A stretch of DNA of 64,000 nucleotides from Paralithodes platypus (GCA_032716605.1 CM064552.1:9900671-9964670); one strand, 5' to 3'. Shown: positions 11,869 to 21,971, counted from the stretch's first letter. Numbers and translations are program-made. The notes: a model not told the origin generated them from the sequence alone.

Positions 11869-11974
11869 GATCAATTAACTCACTATGCATTGTCCCCCTG
11901 TAGCATATTTTGAATATAGGAATCTTCATACAGTGCTATTTAATCAGGAAACAATAAGGGTATTATTTGGCGGT

Positions 11975-12126
11975 ATTGTGTTTGGTGGGCGTTGTGGTAA
12001 TGCACTGATATTAGGTACAACACACATTCCATCCCAACAATATCTTCCCATTGACATATAGGGATTCGAACCCGGCAACATTGGATTACCAGTCCAGTGG
12101 CAAGACCACTCCACCAAACCTCCCCA
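11975..12126 (-). mobile_element. tRNA-like SINE head (family T)
   Basis: On minus, 12060-12126 has A box TGGTGGAGTGG and B box GGTTCGAATCC. Between them is a possible anticodon arm TGGACTGGTAATCCA with loop CTGGTAA (GGT, Thr-like). The acceptor stem does not close, so it is tRNA-derived rather than a working tRNA gene. Confidence 0.55.
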
Positions 12127-12415
12127 AAATAATAAATAATATATGTAATATATATATTATTAAATAATATATAGTTACAAGTTATTAATAAATAATATAT
12201 GAATACATTTATGAAGTAAATTATGAAATAAAAACTCGATTGCTATCCATACTGCTACACGTCAATTAAGCTCTTCAAAGTACAAACGCCTGCAGTGAAA
12301 AGTGGAACCGGAACAATAATTCTGACAAACAAATACCGGTATGATTTTTGGAAACTTTCACTGGAGAGCTTAGACACAGGCTAAGTCAGTGTTTCCCCTT
12401 CATTGTTCGACTGCC
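12127..12415. other. AT-rich spacer with TAATATAT runs
   Basis: AAATAATATATA-type low-complexity sequence (12127-12235) is followed by unclassified sequence. Confidence 0.5.
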
Positions 12416-12769
12416 TTAAGGGGAGATGAGTCGTTTTTCTGGTCCCCCTTCTTCCTCATGTTTAGCCCCGTTAGCTTTCAGATTTTAAGACGTTCGGCCC
12501 ATTAGTTTGACGATTTTAAGACCTTTCGCCCCATTTCTGTTTCAATATTAAGACTTTTCGTTTCATTTAGGTGTCGATTTTTTCCTGACGAGCGATAACG
12601 AGCCTGTATTTTTAAGAGGAACCGGCCGGGAAAAAGTACAAATTTATCTTGAAGGAGGGTCTTGGCCGGGTGTTTTTTTAAAGCTTGATGGAGGTCTAGG
12701 GAGGAAACTAAAAAAAAACTATTAAAAAGATACATAAATGATCAAATAAATACACTCATCCCCCTTTAA
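12416..12769 (+). mobile_element. Family A TTAA MITE, complete
   Basis: TTAA lies at both ends (12416-12419, 12766-12769). Four tandem sub-units are readable. The hairpin region has collapsed to GGAACCGGCCGGGAAAAAG, which removes the loop and most of the second hairpin. Confidence 0.9.
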
Positions 12770-12774
12770 CCCTA

Positions 12775-12993
12775 TTTGGTCCTAAAGAATTCTTTTTAGA
12801 CCTCCTTTGTTTAGCTCCATTGGTTTGCAGATTTTAAGAATATTAACCCCATTAGTTTGGCGAGAATAAGACACATTACCCTATTCAGGTGTTGATTTTT
12901 TTTTCTGGGCGAGCGAAAGCAAGCCTTAAAGAAATCGGCATTCGACCGGGATATTTTTCTATCGAAGGAAAACAAAAAAATACGAATTTAGCT

Positions 12994-13026
<33 letters not shown>
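12775..13026 (+). mobile_element. Family A left two-thirds, ends in poly-T
   Basis: It follows the previous copy directly. CTCCATTGGTTTGCAG, TTTGGCGAGAATAAGACA and ATCGGCATTCGACCGGG are visible. It runs into T(29) at 12997-13025. Confidence 0.7.
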
Positions 13027-13029
<3 letters not shown>

Positions 13030-13428
13030 GAGTCCGGGAAGGCGGGTTTGTTTACCAAAGGGTACAAACTAAAATACATTTTTCGAAAATGGCAAAATCA
13101 ACCAAAATCCCCAACAATAATTAACAAATATATTATAATAATTACCCACTAGACGTCGGATTAGATATAGTGTTAAATTTATCATATAGTCATATAAGTC
13201 TGTGCTAATTATATGTGCAGACGATTATACACGCCATCAATAACTGCCTCTGAGAAAGGCACTTGTCACAGGCAGGTTTGCGTTTTGTCTCCCTCATTCA
13301 CATATAAACAAATAATTCATATTTACCTCAACACAATATACATTTAACGACGTACCGTATGCATTGGTGACTAACAGGGCTGCATATTTCATCAGATGAG
13401 TGGTAGTGTCTAAATATGTCTAAATAAA
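13027..13428. other. Spacer with isolated LINE 3' tail
   Basis: Most is unclassified AT-rich DNA. At about 13250-13305, GAAAGGCACTTGTCACAGGC matches the 3' tail found at LINE ends (10038, and on minus at 350-410, 41335-41400 and 54270-54310). It is probably a very short 5'-truncated insertion. Confidence 0.55.
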
Positions 13429-13891
13429 TTATATGGTAGCTAAAAGGATCAGTCGAGTTAATCTGCCGCTTTTGAATGGGTAGACGGCCTTCTTAAGCTG
13501 AATGTTATCGTCCAATAGTTGCCAGATTATAATGAAAAGGAGGTTGTCGGTACAGAAAGGGTTGTATTGGTTGTATGTCAAATGTACCGGTATGCTGACG
13601 ATGATATACAGTAATAATGCAAAACAAAAAAACAAGTTTCTAAATTAGGAGTCCCAAAAAACTTGGGACTCCTAATTTAGAAACTTTTTGTTTGTTTTGC
13701 ATTATTACTGTATATCATCGTCAGCATACCGGTACATTTGACATACAACCAATACAACCCTTTCTGTACCGACAACCTCCTTTTCATTATAATCTGGCAA
13801 CTATTAGACGATAACATTCAGCTTAAGAAGGCCGTCTACCCATTCAAAAGCGGCAGATTAACTCGACTGATCCTTTTAGCTACCATATAAT
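13429..13891. repeat. Near-perfect 462-bp palindrome
   Basis: The two arms of about 230 bp mirror each other around position 13660 (AGTCCCAAAAAACTTGGGACT) with only about one to three differences. Each arm carries about 80 bp of unique flank plus the right half of a family C element. The right arm continues into the rest of C, but the left arm stops at the C midpoint. The left arm is therefore an inverted duplicate of the right. Confidence 0.95.
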
Positions 13892-13972
13892 TATATCCTT
13901 CCTAAACCTCATAAAATCGTTTAAATGTAGTTGAAATCAAACACAAAAGACGACACCGGTACAGAAGGGAAT
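13754..13972 (-). mobile_element. Family C MITE (right part of the palindrome)
   Basis: The ends are AACCCTTTCTGTACCG and CCGGTACAGAAGGGAA. The flanking TTAA has decayed on both sides. The interior shows CTATTAGACGATAAC and CCTTCCTAAACCTCATAAAA. Confidence 0.8.
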
Positions 13973-13995
13973 AATATGTCTCACAATATATATGT

Positions 13996-14055
13996 ATTGG
14001 GAATGGGGAATGGGGAATGGGGAATTGGGATTGGGAATTGGGAATGGGGAAATGG
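13996..14055. repeat. GGAATGGG minisatellite
   Basis: Short units of GGGAATG/GGGATTG replace the left TTAA end of the next family A copy. Confidence 0.85.
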
Positions 14056-14398
14056 GACGGTTTTCTGGACCACTTTCTCCCTCATGTTTAGCTCCAATAG
14101 TTTTGAGATTATATGAAGTTCGGCCCATTAGTTTGGCGATTTTAACACCTTTCGCCCATTTCTTCGTCAATATTTAGACCTTTCGTGCTATTTAGGTGTC
14201 GATTTCTTCCCTGGCGAACGATAGTGAGCCTGTAATGTTGGAAGAACCGGCCTTCGGCCGGTACAAAATGTACAAATTAATCTAGAAGGGTGATCTAATG
14301 GATGTTATTCTTTAAATTTGATGGAGGTCTAGGGAAGAAACTAGAAAAATAACGAATACATGCAAAAATCGCCCAAAAAGTGAACCATCTCCCCTTAA
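14050..14398 (+). mobile_element. Family A, left end lost to a G-rich array
   Basis: The body starts at ACGGTTTTCTGGACC and ends CCATCTCCCCTTAA (14395-14398). The stem-loop reads CCGGCCTTCGGCCGG, with the second hairpin partly deleted. It is close to the copies at 3720, 37349 and 41846 (shared GGCGAACGATAGTGAGCC). Confidence 0.85.
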
Positions 14399-14590
14399 CC
14401 AAAGTTCACACTATTTTTGTTTTCGTGCGCCCTCCTCACTTTACAAAAGGTTCCCAGTGGCCCGGCCCATTCTCTTTAATTTATGGAGATCCCAGAACCC
14501 GAATTGTTCCCCGGACCCAAAAGGAAGCGAGAAGTGATGTATGGGCACGGAAGGGGAAAACTTTAATCTTACCCACAAGTAGAGGGTGAC
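14399..14590. other. Unclassified GC-moderate segment
   Basis: An open frame of 69 codons crosses it, but I see no domain or second exon. Confidence 0.4.
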
Positions 14591-14773
14591 CGGTCAACTC
14601 AACCAGTAGATCATTTCAACCAGTAGCTCTCAACCAGTACCAAATCAACCAATACGGTTAGGTTAGGTTAGGTTAGGTTAGTACTATATTTTGGCACTGG
14701 TTTGGTTGGTCTTGGTTGATTTGGCACTGGTTGAGAGCTACTGGTTGAAATGGTCTACTGGTTGAGATGACAT
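14591..14773. mobile_element. Fold-back element with TTAGG tract, copy 1
   Basis: The outer arms are inverted (GTCAACTCAACCAGTAG and CTACTGGTTGAGATGAC) and built from CAACCAGTA steps. The centre holds GG(TTAGG)n, about five units, at 14655-14680. A second copy lies at 38734-38922. Confidence 0.8.
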
Positions 14774-14862
14774 GGGTGGTAGTCCAGGGATTCGAACCTA
14801 GGATGCTCACACCGAAATTCAGTGCATTTATCCATTGCGCTACGAAGACAGTTACAGAATGG
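14774..14862 (-). mobile_element. tRNA-derived SINE (family V), truncated copy 3
   Basis: It has B box GGTTCGAATCC and A box TAGCGCAATGG on minus. It abuts the TTAGG element directly and lacks its tail. Confidence 0.7.
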
Positions 14863-14974
14863 AAGGGAGAACATTAGTAAACAAGAAGAAAGTAGGAACA
14901 GAAGAAACCTTTAAAGAAGAAGGACGGCAAGGAAAAGGAAGGAAGGGAAAATACAAGGAAAAGTAAATAAGGAA

Positions 14975-15080
14975 AATACAAGGGGAACGTAACATAACAT
15001 AATACAAGGGGAACGTAACATAACATAATACAAGGGGAACGTAACATAACATAATACAAGGGGAACGTAACATAACATAA
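14975..15080. repeat. 26-bp minisatellite, 4 copies
   Basis: The unit is AATACAAGGGGAACGTAACA plus TAACAT. The copies are nearly identical. Confidence 0.9.
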
Positions 15081-15202
15081 TTTAATAATATCCCCACTTA
15101 ATAATTTAGTTAAAACCCCACCGTATTTGTTAATCATAGTTTCATCAGCATTCTACAATGATTTATGTATTTATAATAACATAAGGGGTTAAGCCTTATC
15201 AA

Positions 15203-15753
15203 TTATTAACCCCTTCTATATCGGTGAGGACTTTATTGATTATATTTTGGTATATTTAGACGATTGTGTGCAGTTTAAGAAGGATTTGTGGTGGTAAATA
15301 GGGTAAAGTGAGATAGTTTGAAGCATGTTAATTCTTGGAGGCGCTTTTCAAACTTAATGAGAGGTATTTAGTTTGTTCCCTACGTTTCCATCAAGCTTAA
15401 AATTACACCCCCTAGACCCCCTTTCAAGATAAATTTGTACATTTTTCGGTAGAAAAATGTCCCGGCCAGAGGCCGGTTGCTCTAAAATTACAGGCTCGCT
15501 ATCGCTCGCCAGGAAAAAATCGACACCTTAATGGCACGAAAGGTCTTAAAATTTACAGAAATGGGGCAAAATGTCTTAAAATGTCCAAACTATTAGGGCG
15601 AACGTCTTAAAATCTCAAAAGCAATGGGGCTAAACATGAGGGAGAAAGGGGTCCAGAAAAAAATCCCTCAAGTGGAAATCTCCCCTTAATATAATTGTCT
15701 ATTAGCAGCCAGAATAAAGTGATAAAGACGTCGCCGGTACAGAGGGGGTTAAG
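15203..15753 (+). mobile_element. Family C MITE split by a family A insertion
   Basis: The left end is TTAACCCCTTCTATATCGG and the right end is CGCCGGTACAGAGGGGGTTAA. The interior is cut at a TTAA by the A element at 15354-15689. Removing A gives CAAACTTAATATAATTGTCT, the expected C interior. The right TTAA is also the left target site of the following B element. Confidence 0.85.
15354..15689 (-). mobile_element. Family A nested in family C
   Basis: It is TTAA-bounded and reverse-oriented. The left terminus is mutated (TTAATGAGAGG). The hairpin loop is TCT when read forward, and the stem is intact. Confidence 0.9.
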
Positions 15754-16137
15754 GGGGGTCACTGGCTTTTTTTTTAATCTTTTTCCCCTTTTCTCTCTTT
15801 ATCTGGCTTGTATCCATTCGGCCCGATTCAGCAAACTGTTTTAAGACTTTTATCCCCATCCAGGTGTCGATATCTTCCTGGCGAGTGATAGCGAGCCAGC
15901 ATTGTATTGAGAAATCCGGCTTTGCCGGAGACATTTTTCTATCGAAAAATTTACAAATTTAGCTTGCTCTCAAAAAATATATATACTGTATATATGCTGG
16001 ATCGCTCACCAGGAAAATATTGACACCTGGATGGGGGTAAACGTCTTAAACAGTGGGCTGAATGGGTCCGAATGTGAGCCAAGCCAAAGTGAGAGGGAGA
16101 GAAAGATAAAACAAAAAAGCGAGGTGGGCCCCCTTAA
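15749..16137 (+). mobile_element. Family B TTAA MITE, complete
   Basis: It runs TTAAGGGGGGTCAC ... GGTGGGCCCCCTTAA. Long inverted arms of about 150 bp (TCCATTCGGCCCGATTCAGC on the left, its near-complement on the right) flank a core with CCGGCTTTGCCGG and the CATTTTTCTATCGAAAAAT hairpin. It abuts family C, sharing the TTAA. Confidence 0.9.
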
Positions 16138-16290
16138 AAACGAATATGACAATAAGAAAACGCCAAAAAAAAAAAAAAAAAGGGACACTCATTGATTTTT
16201 GACCAATTTCTCGCCTAATATTGTGCGTGGGATAATTCTTGGATAATTTAGGTCCGGTAATAGGATATTCCATAGGCCTAGTACCGACAA

Positions 16291-17115
16291 GGGGCAGACT
16301 AGAGCCGCGACTCAGCCACCCTAATCCTCAAGCACACTCAGTATTAAGGGGGGAATTTCTACTGTAGACCGACCCCCTTCTCCCTCATGTTTAACCTCAC
16401 CGGCTTTTTGTTTTATCTTTCTCTCCTTATCTCTTTTTCCCTGGCTTGTATCCATTCGGCCCCATTCAGCCAACTGCTTTAAGACGTTTATCCCCATTCA
16501 GGTGTCGATTTCTTCCTGGCGAGCGATAACGAGCCAGCATTGTATGGAGAAATCCGGCTTCGCCGGAGAAATTTTTCTATCGAAAAATGTACAACTTTAG
16601 CTTGCTGTCAAAACAAAAATATATATATGATGGCTCGCTACCGCTCGCCAGGGAAATATTGACACCTGGATGGGGGTAAACGTCTTAAAACAGTAGGCTG
16701 AATGGGGCCGAATGGATAAAAACCAAAGAGAGAGGGAGAGAAAGAGACAAGAGCCGCACTCAGCCGCCCTAATCCTCAAGCACACTCATCATTTCTACTG
16801 TAGACCCCCTTCTCCCTCATGTTTAACCTCATTAGTTTTGAGATTTTATGACATTCACCACATTAGTTTGGTGATTTTAAGACCTTTCGTGCCATTTAGG
16901 TGTCGATTTTGTTTTTTCTGACAAGCAAAAGCGAGCCTGCAGGAGCCGGTCTTTGGCCGGGGCATTTGTTCTACCGAAAAATGCACAAATTATTTTGGCA
17001 GGGGGTTTGGTTCTCGGGGGTACTTTTTCAAGCTTGATGGAGGTCTAGGGGTAAAACTAAAGAAAATAATACATCAATTATTAAATAAACAAAAACGAAG
17101 TGAGATCTCCCTCAA
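16291..17115 (+). mobile_element. Family A with a family B copy inside duplicated flanks
   Basis: An A element starts at TTAA 16344 and ends degenerately at 17115 (TCTCCCTCAA). A stretch of about 90 bp (CTCAGCCACCCTAATCCTCA through CCCTCATGTTTAACCTCA) occurs at 16305-16405 and again at 16756-16830. The B copy lies between the two. Both B termini have been lost. This fits a template switch or unequal exchange after insertion. Confidence 0.7.
16406..16745 (+). mobile_element. Family B copy (no TTAA ends)
   Basis: Both inverted arms and the CCGGCTTCGCCGG core are present. Private variants (ACTGCTTTAAG, GCGATAACGAGCC, ACAACTTTAGC) also occur in the fragment at 17599-17778. Confidence 0.85.
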
Positions 17116-17465
17116 TAGCCTCTAGTTATATTTGATATACAAGCCTATATTACAAATAGGTATTTTTGTATTTATCTATGCATAACTTTTAAAAAGATGG
17201 GTAATGGATAATTTTCAATATCTCATGGAATTCCGATGCAATAATAGTGATCAGAATAAACTTGAACAGTAATGAAAGGGACGTTCACACAACATAATAT
17301 AACCCTAGCGAGGTACGAGGGTTACGCCCACCAAAAAAGGAAACATAAGTGAACCAAAATATATATAAATAAATACAAATAATAATAACAACAATACAAA
17401 TAATAATAACAATAATACAAATAATAATAACAATAATACAAATAATAATAATAAATAAATATGAC
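17116..17465. other. AT-rich spacer with AATAATAAC minisatellite
   Basis: ATACAAATAATAATAACA units occupy about 17375-17455. The rest is unclassified. Confidence 0.6.
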
Positions 17466-17850
17466 GCTAACCCTTTGAAGATTATGATGTATTTTGACAG
17501 TTTCTTTTGGGTATCACTAGACGATTTTATACAGTTTGGAAAAGATCTGCGAGAATTTAAAGGGTAAAAACTGGCCCTATCAACCTTCCACATGCCATTG
17601 TATCCATTCGGCCCCATTCAGCCAACTGCTTTAAGACGTTTATCCCCATTCAGGTGTCGATTTCTTCCTGGCGAGCGATAACGAGCCAGCATTGTATGGA
17701 GAAATCCGGCTTCGCCGGAGAAATTTTTCTATCGAAAAATGTACAACTTTAGCTTGCTGTCAAAACAAAAATATATATTCTGTATAAAATTATCTAATGG
17801 TAGCCAGAATAAACTGTCAAAATGCGTCATTCTCCTCAAGGGGTTAAGAA
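17466..17850 (+). mobile_element. Family C carrying a transplanted B core
   Basis: The C ends are CTAACCCTTTGAAG and CCTCAAGGGGTTAAG. The middle is replaced by about 180 bp of family B core at 17599-17778, with no TTAA or B end at the junctions. The junction text is CACATGCCATTG on the left and AAATATATATTCTGTATAA on the right. Confidence 0.8.
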
Positions 17851-17883
17851 TAAAATTTGCTATATATCCTTCTTCCCTCCATA

Positions 17884-17885
<2 letters not shown>

Positions 17886-17924
<39 letters not shown>

Positions 17925-17936
17925 CCCCCCCCCCCG
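17886..17936. repeat. (TC)n plus poly-C
   Basis: A simple repeat of TC units followed by a C run. Confidence 0.95.
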
Positions 17937-18271
17937 CACATCCTTTACAATTCCCCTCCACCCCCTCATACACCACTTCTCCAAGGGCTCTGGAGTGTGG
18001 GGTGCCAAATGATGTTACAAGTGCTTCGAGGGCTAAGGACGAAGAACGACCAGAGACCAAGATAATTAACGGACATTTATAGGAAAGGAATAAGTGCTTG
18101 AAATTGATTGGAGATACAAGTACAAATATCACAGTTAGATAGGAGGAACATAAAACAAGTTATTGATTAGCTAAGGTAGGATATAAATATGTATGGTACA
18201 GAAGACTAGCTGGTTTGAATATAACAGATTAGAAGTTATGGTAATATTTTCTGTGTATTCTACGTCCTGTG
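17937..18271. other. Unclassified spacer
   Basis: Frames of about 100 codons here include the TC repeat. No domain is recognised. Confidence 0.4.
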
Positions 18272-18605
18272 TTAAGGGGAGGTTTCTAGTTTGTTTCCTA
18301 CTCCTCCAGCAATCTTAAAATGTCACTCCCTTGACCCCCTTTCAAGATAAATTTGTAAATTTTTCGGTAGAAAAATGTCCCAGCCGAAGGCCGATTACTC
18401 TTAAATTACAGGCTCGCTATCGCTCGCCAGGATAAAATCGACACCTAAATGGCACGAAAGGTCTTAAATTGACAGAATGGGGCGAAAATTCTTAAAAATC
18501 ACCAAACTAATGGGGAAAACGTCTTAAAATCTCAAAAGCAATGGGCTAGACATGAGGGAGAAAGGGGTCAAGAAAAAAGTCCCTCAAGTGGAAATCTCCC
18601 CTTAA
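18272..18605 (-). mobile_element. Family A TTAA MITE, complete
   Basis: TTAA lies at 18272 and 18602. The order is GGGGAGGTTTCTAGTTTG, CCCTTTCAAGATAAATTTG, the hairpins, then CCCTCAAGTGG and TCTCCCCTTAA. The GC hairpin has two unpaired changes. Confidence 0.92.
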
Positions 18606-19184
18606 TGACTAGCCTACCTATTAATCTGTCTTCGTAGATACCCCAACAGGACGATGAAGGATGTATTCAATTCCAGATAGGCTACTCCTAAATGTTACTT
18701 AATTCTTAAAAGGCTACAGATTCTCTACCTAAACCTAATCAGGGATGGAACTTGGGTCGGTGAAGTACATACTCTAGTTTCTAATTATGCCACAACCACA
18801 CAACTCAGCAGTAATTATAAATGGCATATCTTTGGTTCTCGTTCGATTCACGACGGAGATACATAGTGTTTCTTTGACCATTTTGTCGGTTTTCGAGAAA
18901 CTCTCCCCAAAACACACACAGATCATAGTCATATTTTTTTTTATAACAGATAACAGATAGTAGAGTGCACGAAATGGATATAGATAAACAGAAAGCTCAT
19001 GATAATAGTACATAAAGTAGTACAAGTGAGTGATAGGAATGATGTACTAAAGCTACATTATACGGTATGTGGTGAAGAGACGTGAACAGTAACTGAAGGG
19101 AAGCGATGAGGCGAGGAACGGGAGGAAAATTGAGTTAGTGAATCGATAGGGGGCAGTGGGAAGGGGCGACCAAGGCGACTATAT
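18606..19184. other. Unclassified spacer
   Basis: No tandem repeat, tRNA-like box or convincing frame was found here. Confidence 0.4.
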
Positions 19185-19402
19185 GTACAGTTGCGCTAAT
19201 AAATGATATCTCGGAACCAAGTATGTTTTGATCAATAATTGGTATCAGCAATATCTAAGCTTCATTTCTTCATATCGAGTGAAATATAAAAACATGTCCC
19301 TACACTTACCCACCCTATTCAACATCTGACAGACATTAATACAGCACAGAGCAAGCCAAACGTAATGACAGCTGGGACATGACTTATTGAGCGCGACTGT
19401 AC
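19185..19402. mobile_element. Family D MITE, complete
   Basis: It runs GTACAGTTGCGCTAATAAAT ... GACTTATTGAGCGCGACTGTAC. The right end, read on minus, is GTACAGTCGCGCTCAATAAG followed by CAGCTGTCATTACGTTTGGC. This is the sequence that makes up the 69-bp satellite at 61855. Confidence 0.85.
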
Positions 19403-19424
19403 TGTACAGTTGCTATCAGTATAC

Positions 19425-19639
19425 CTATAGTCTATCCGCTGTAAGTAGGCGAGTAATCATGACCTCTATCCTCTGTAACTCAAAAAGGGCTAAGACAAAT
19501 TGGCTATAAATGTCCACATCTATTCCTTGACTGACTCTTCCCAAATGGTAGAAATATTAGCTGGATTACTCTAGTCGTGTTTGAGTTACAGAGGTTAGAG
19601 GTCATGATTTCTCGCCTACTTACAACGAATAGACTATAG
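19425..19639. mobile_element. Family E palindromic MITE, complete
   Basis: The ends are CTATAGTCTATCCGCTGTAA and TTACAACGAATAGACTATAG, with further inverted pairing (ATCATGACCTCTATCCTCTG, against AGAGGTTAGAGGTCATGAT). The copy at 51216 is similar, and 49046 is a filled variant. Confidence 0.85.
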
Positions 19640-19670
19640 GAAACTGGCTACGTGGTTATGGTATTGGACT

Positions 19671-19997
19671 TTAAGGGGAGGTTTTCAGTTCGTTCCCTAG
19701 AATTCCATCAATCTTAAAATTACACCCCCTAGACCCCCTTTCAAGATAAATTTGTACATTTTTCGGTAGAAAAATTTCCCGGCTGAAAGCCGGTTCCTCT
19801 TAAATTACAGGCTCGCTATCGCTCGCCAGGATAAAATCGACACCTGAATTGCACGAAAGGTCTTAATATGGGGTGAAAGTTCTTAAAATCGCTAAACTAA
19901 TGGGGCAAACGTTTTATAATATCAAAAGCAATGGGGCTAAACATGAGGGAGAAAGGGGTCAAGAAAAAAAATCCCTCAAGTGGAGATCTCCCTTTAA
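19671..19997 (-). mobile_element. Family A TTAA MITE with a paired change in its hairpin
   Basis: TTAA-bounded. Read forward, its hairpin is CCGGCTTTCAGCCGG: the sixth pair has changed from C-G to T-A and still pairs. Confidence 0.92.
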
Positions 19998-20073
19998 ACT
20001 ATGAGATCGCAAGCTTGAATCCCGGTAAGGAAACATAAGGTATACTATAGGCATATTATTGGAGATTTATATA

Positions 20074-20490
20074 TTAACCCTTTGAGTACCAGCGACGTGT
20101 GCTATACTTTATTAACCCTTTGAGTACCAGCGACGTGTGCTATACTTTATTAACCCTTTGAGTACCAGCGACGTGTGCTATACTTTATTAACCCTTTGAG
20201 TACCAGCGACGTGTGCTATACTTTATTAACCCTTTGAGTACCAGCGACGTGTGCTATACTTTATTAACCCTTTGAGTACCAGCGACGTGTGCTATACTTT
20301 ATTAACCCTTTGAGTACCAGCGACGTGTGCTATACTTTATTAACCCTTTGAGTACCGGCGACGTGTGCTATACTTTATTAACCCTTTGAGTACCAGCGAC
20401 GTGTGTATACTTTATTAACCCTTTGAGTACCAGCGACGTGTGCTATACTTTATTAACCCTTTGAGTACCAGCGACGTGTGCTATACTTTA
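20074..20490. repeat. 38-bp array made from a family C end, 11 copies
   Basis: Each unit begins TTAACCCTTTGAGTACC, continues AGCGACGTGTGCTATACTTT, and is followed by the next TTAA. The unit is the left terminus of the C element that continues at 20491. One unit has a 1-bp deletion and one has an A-to-G change. Confidence 0.95.
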
Positions 20491-20668
20491 TTCTAGTTAC
20501 ATTTTGACGACTTTGTGCAGCTTAGGAAGGATCTGTGGTGGTTAAAAGGGGTTGGTTGAGATAGTCTGAAGTATTATTATGGCTAGAGGTCCTTCCTAAG
20601 CTGAATACAATCGTCTAATAGTTGCCAGAATATGATGAAATGGACGTCCCTGGTACTGAACGGATTAA
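20491..20668 (+). mobile_element. Family C body attached to the 38-bp array
   Basis: CTAGTTACATTTTGACGACT, CTTAGGAAGGATCTGTGG, CCTTCCTAAGCTGAATACA and the right end CTGGTACTGAACGGATTAA complete a C element whose left end is the last array unit. Confidence 0.85.
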
Positions 20669-20960
20669 TATTACTAACCCATAAGCCTACCGACATGCCA
20701 TAAAAAGACTCTTCTGGTTTCCAATACACTAGCACAGCGTACACATCCCGAAGCTACACACAATACAATGACAACAAATACAACCTAGATACGCGTGTGG
20801 TATGTGAGCAATGTCCAATAATATAGGTTAGCCTGCAAATATAACATCTGGCCCTCGCTAGAATCACAGCCTCTTGTCAGGAAGCCTCTTTCCTGACGTT
20901 GAAGCACCCATATACATTAAACATAAAATATATACGTAAATAAATGTATAAATATGAGTA
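20669..20960. other. Unclassified spacer
   Basis: No recognised feature. It leads into a (TA)n tract. Confidence 0.4.

Positions 20961-21040
<80 letters not shown>
20961..21040. repeat. (TA)n microsatellite
   Basis: About 80 bp of TA. Confidence 0.95.
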
Positions 21041-21047
<7 letters not shown>

Positions 21048-21319
21048 CTGTATATTGCAGCCCGTATGCTACCAAGATAACTTATTCTAGTTCATTCTGG
21101 GAACTTGACTGTAGCATACTATTTCGACTGTCAATAACAAGTAAACGTAACTTGTCAGACCAAACTTAATCTATCCTAACCAATACTAGTCTGGGGTACT
21201 AAAATGTAACCTATCCTCAGCTATGAAAAGCTAAATGTTAACTATATGGAAGTCTAGGTGACCCCCAGAATAGATTGGATTGATCGACCAGGATGTGAGG
21301 ATACTCTCTGATGAGCGAG

Positions 21320-21590
21320 CGAGGGTCCTGACTGTCCTGAGGGTAATGACACACTGATCTCATTGACAGGGTCCTGACTGTCCTAGGGGTAATGACACAC
21401 AGATCTCATTGACACTCATCGCACGGTATTTATGTTTGCCCGGGGCCTATCGTGGGGAGGTTTGGGGATCTGATGAGAGACCGAGAGTGAGGGTCCTGTC
21501 TGTCCTAGGGGTAATGACACACTGATCTCATTGACACTCATCGCACGGTATTTATGTTTGCTCGGGGCCTATCGTGGGGAGGGATAGGGG
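21320..21590. repeat. 123-bp tandem repeat, about 2.3 copies
   Basis: GGGTCCTGACTGTCCT...GGTAATGACACAC...ATCTCATTGACA begins at 21323, 21368 and 21491. The last two units continue through CATCGCACGGTATTTATG and GGGGCCTATCGTGGGGAGG. The first unit is short. Confidence 0.85.
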
Positions 21591-21971
21591 GAGACTAATG
21601 TCAAGGAGATCACATTACTTCCAATATACTACAAGAAGTCAGTACAATACACACCAACCAACCAAACATACAGTTAATACAATGCAAACTAACCAACCTA
21701 ACCCAAACTAACCCAAACTAACCCAAACTAACCAACCTAACCCAACCTCACACAATAAAACCAATCAACCAAAATAAACCTATTAACACAATGTCCAACT
21801 AATGCCAGAGACCTACCTATACGTTCTAATGTATAACTATCTTGTCATACATCTGGCAGACATTACTACCATAACACAGCGACGTATTGATGTGACATAT
21901 TTGGATAGCTGTCCCTGGTCCCTGTCCAATCTTTAAGAGGCTCCTTATAACCTCCATCAACTACCCTGTCC
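21591..21971. other. Low-complexity AACCTAACCCAA region
   Basis: Irregular CAACC/CTAACC/CAAACTAACC steps run from 21655 to 21775. The remainder is unclassified. Confidence 0.6.

Noticed and set aside
14655..14680. Chromosome-fusion scar or true telomere at the TTAGG tract
   Set aside because: The tract is short and sits inside a repeated fold-back element found twice with the same arms.
16046..16273. Small membrane-protein-like frames across A and B elements (many, 60-90 codons)
   Set aside because: They are chance readings of MITE arms and recur wherever the same MITE arm occurs in that orientation.
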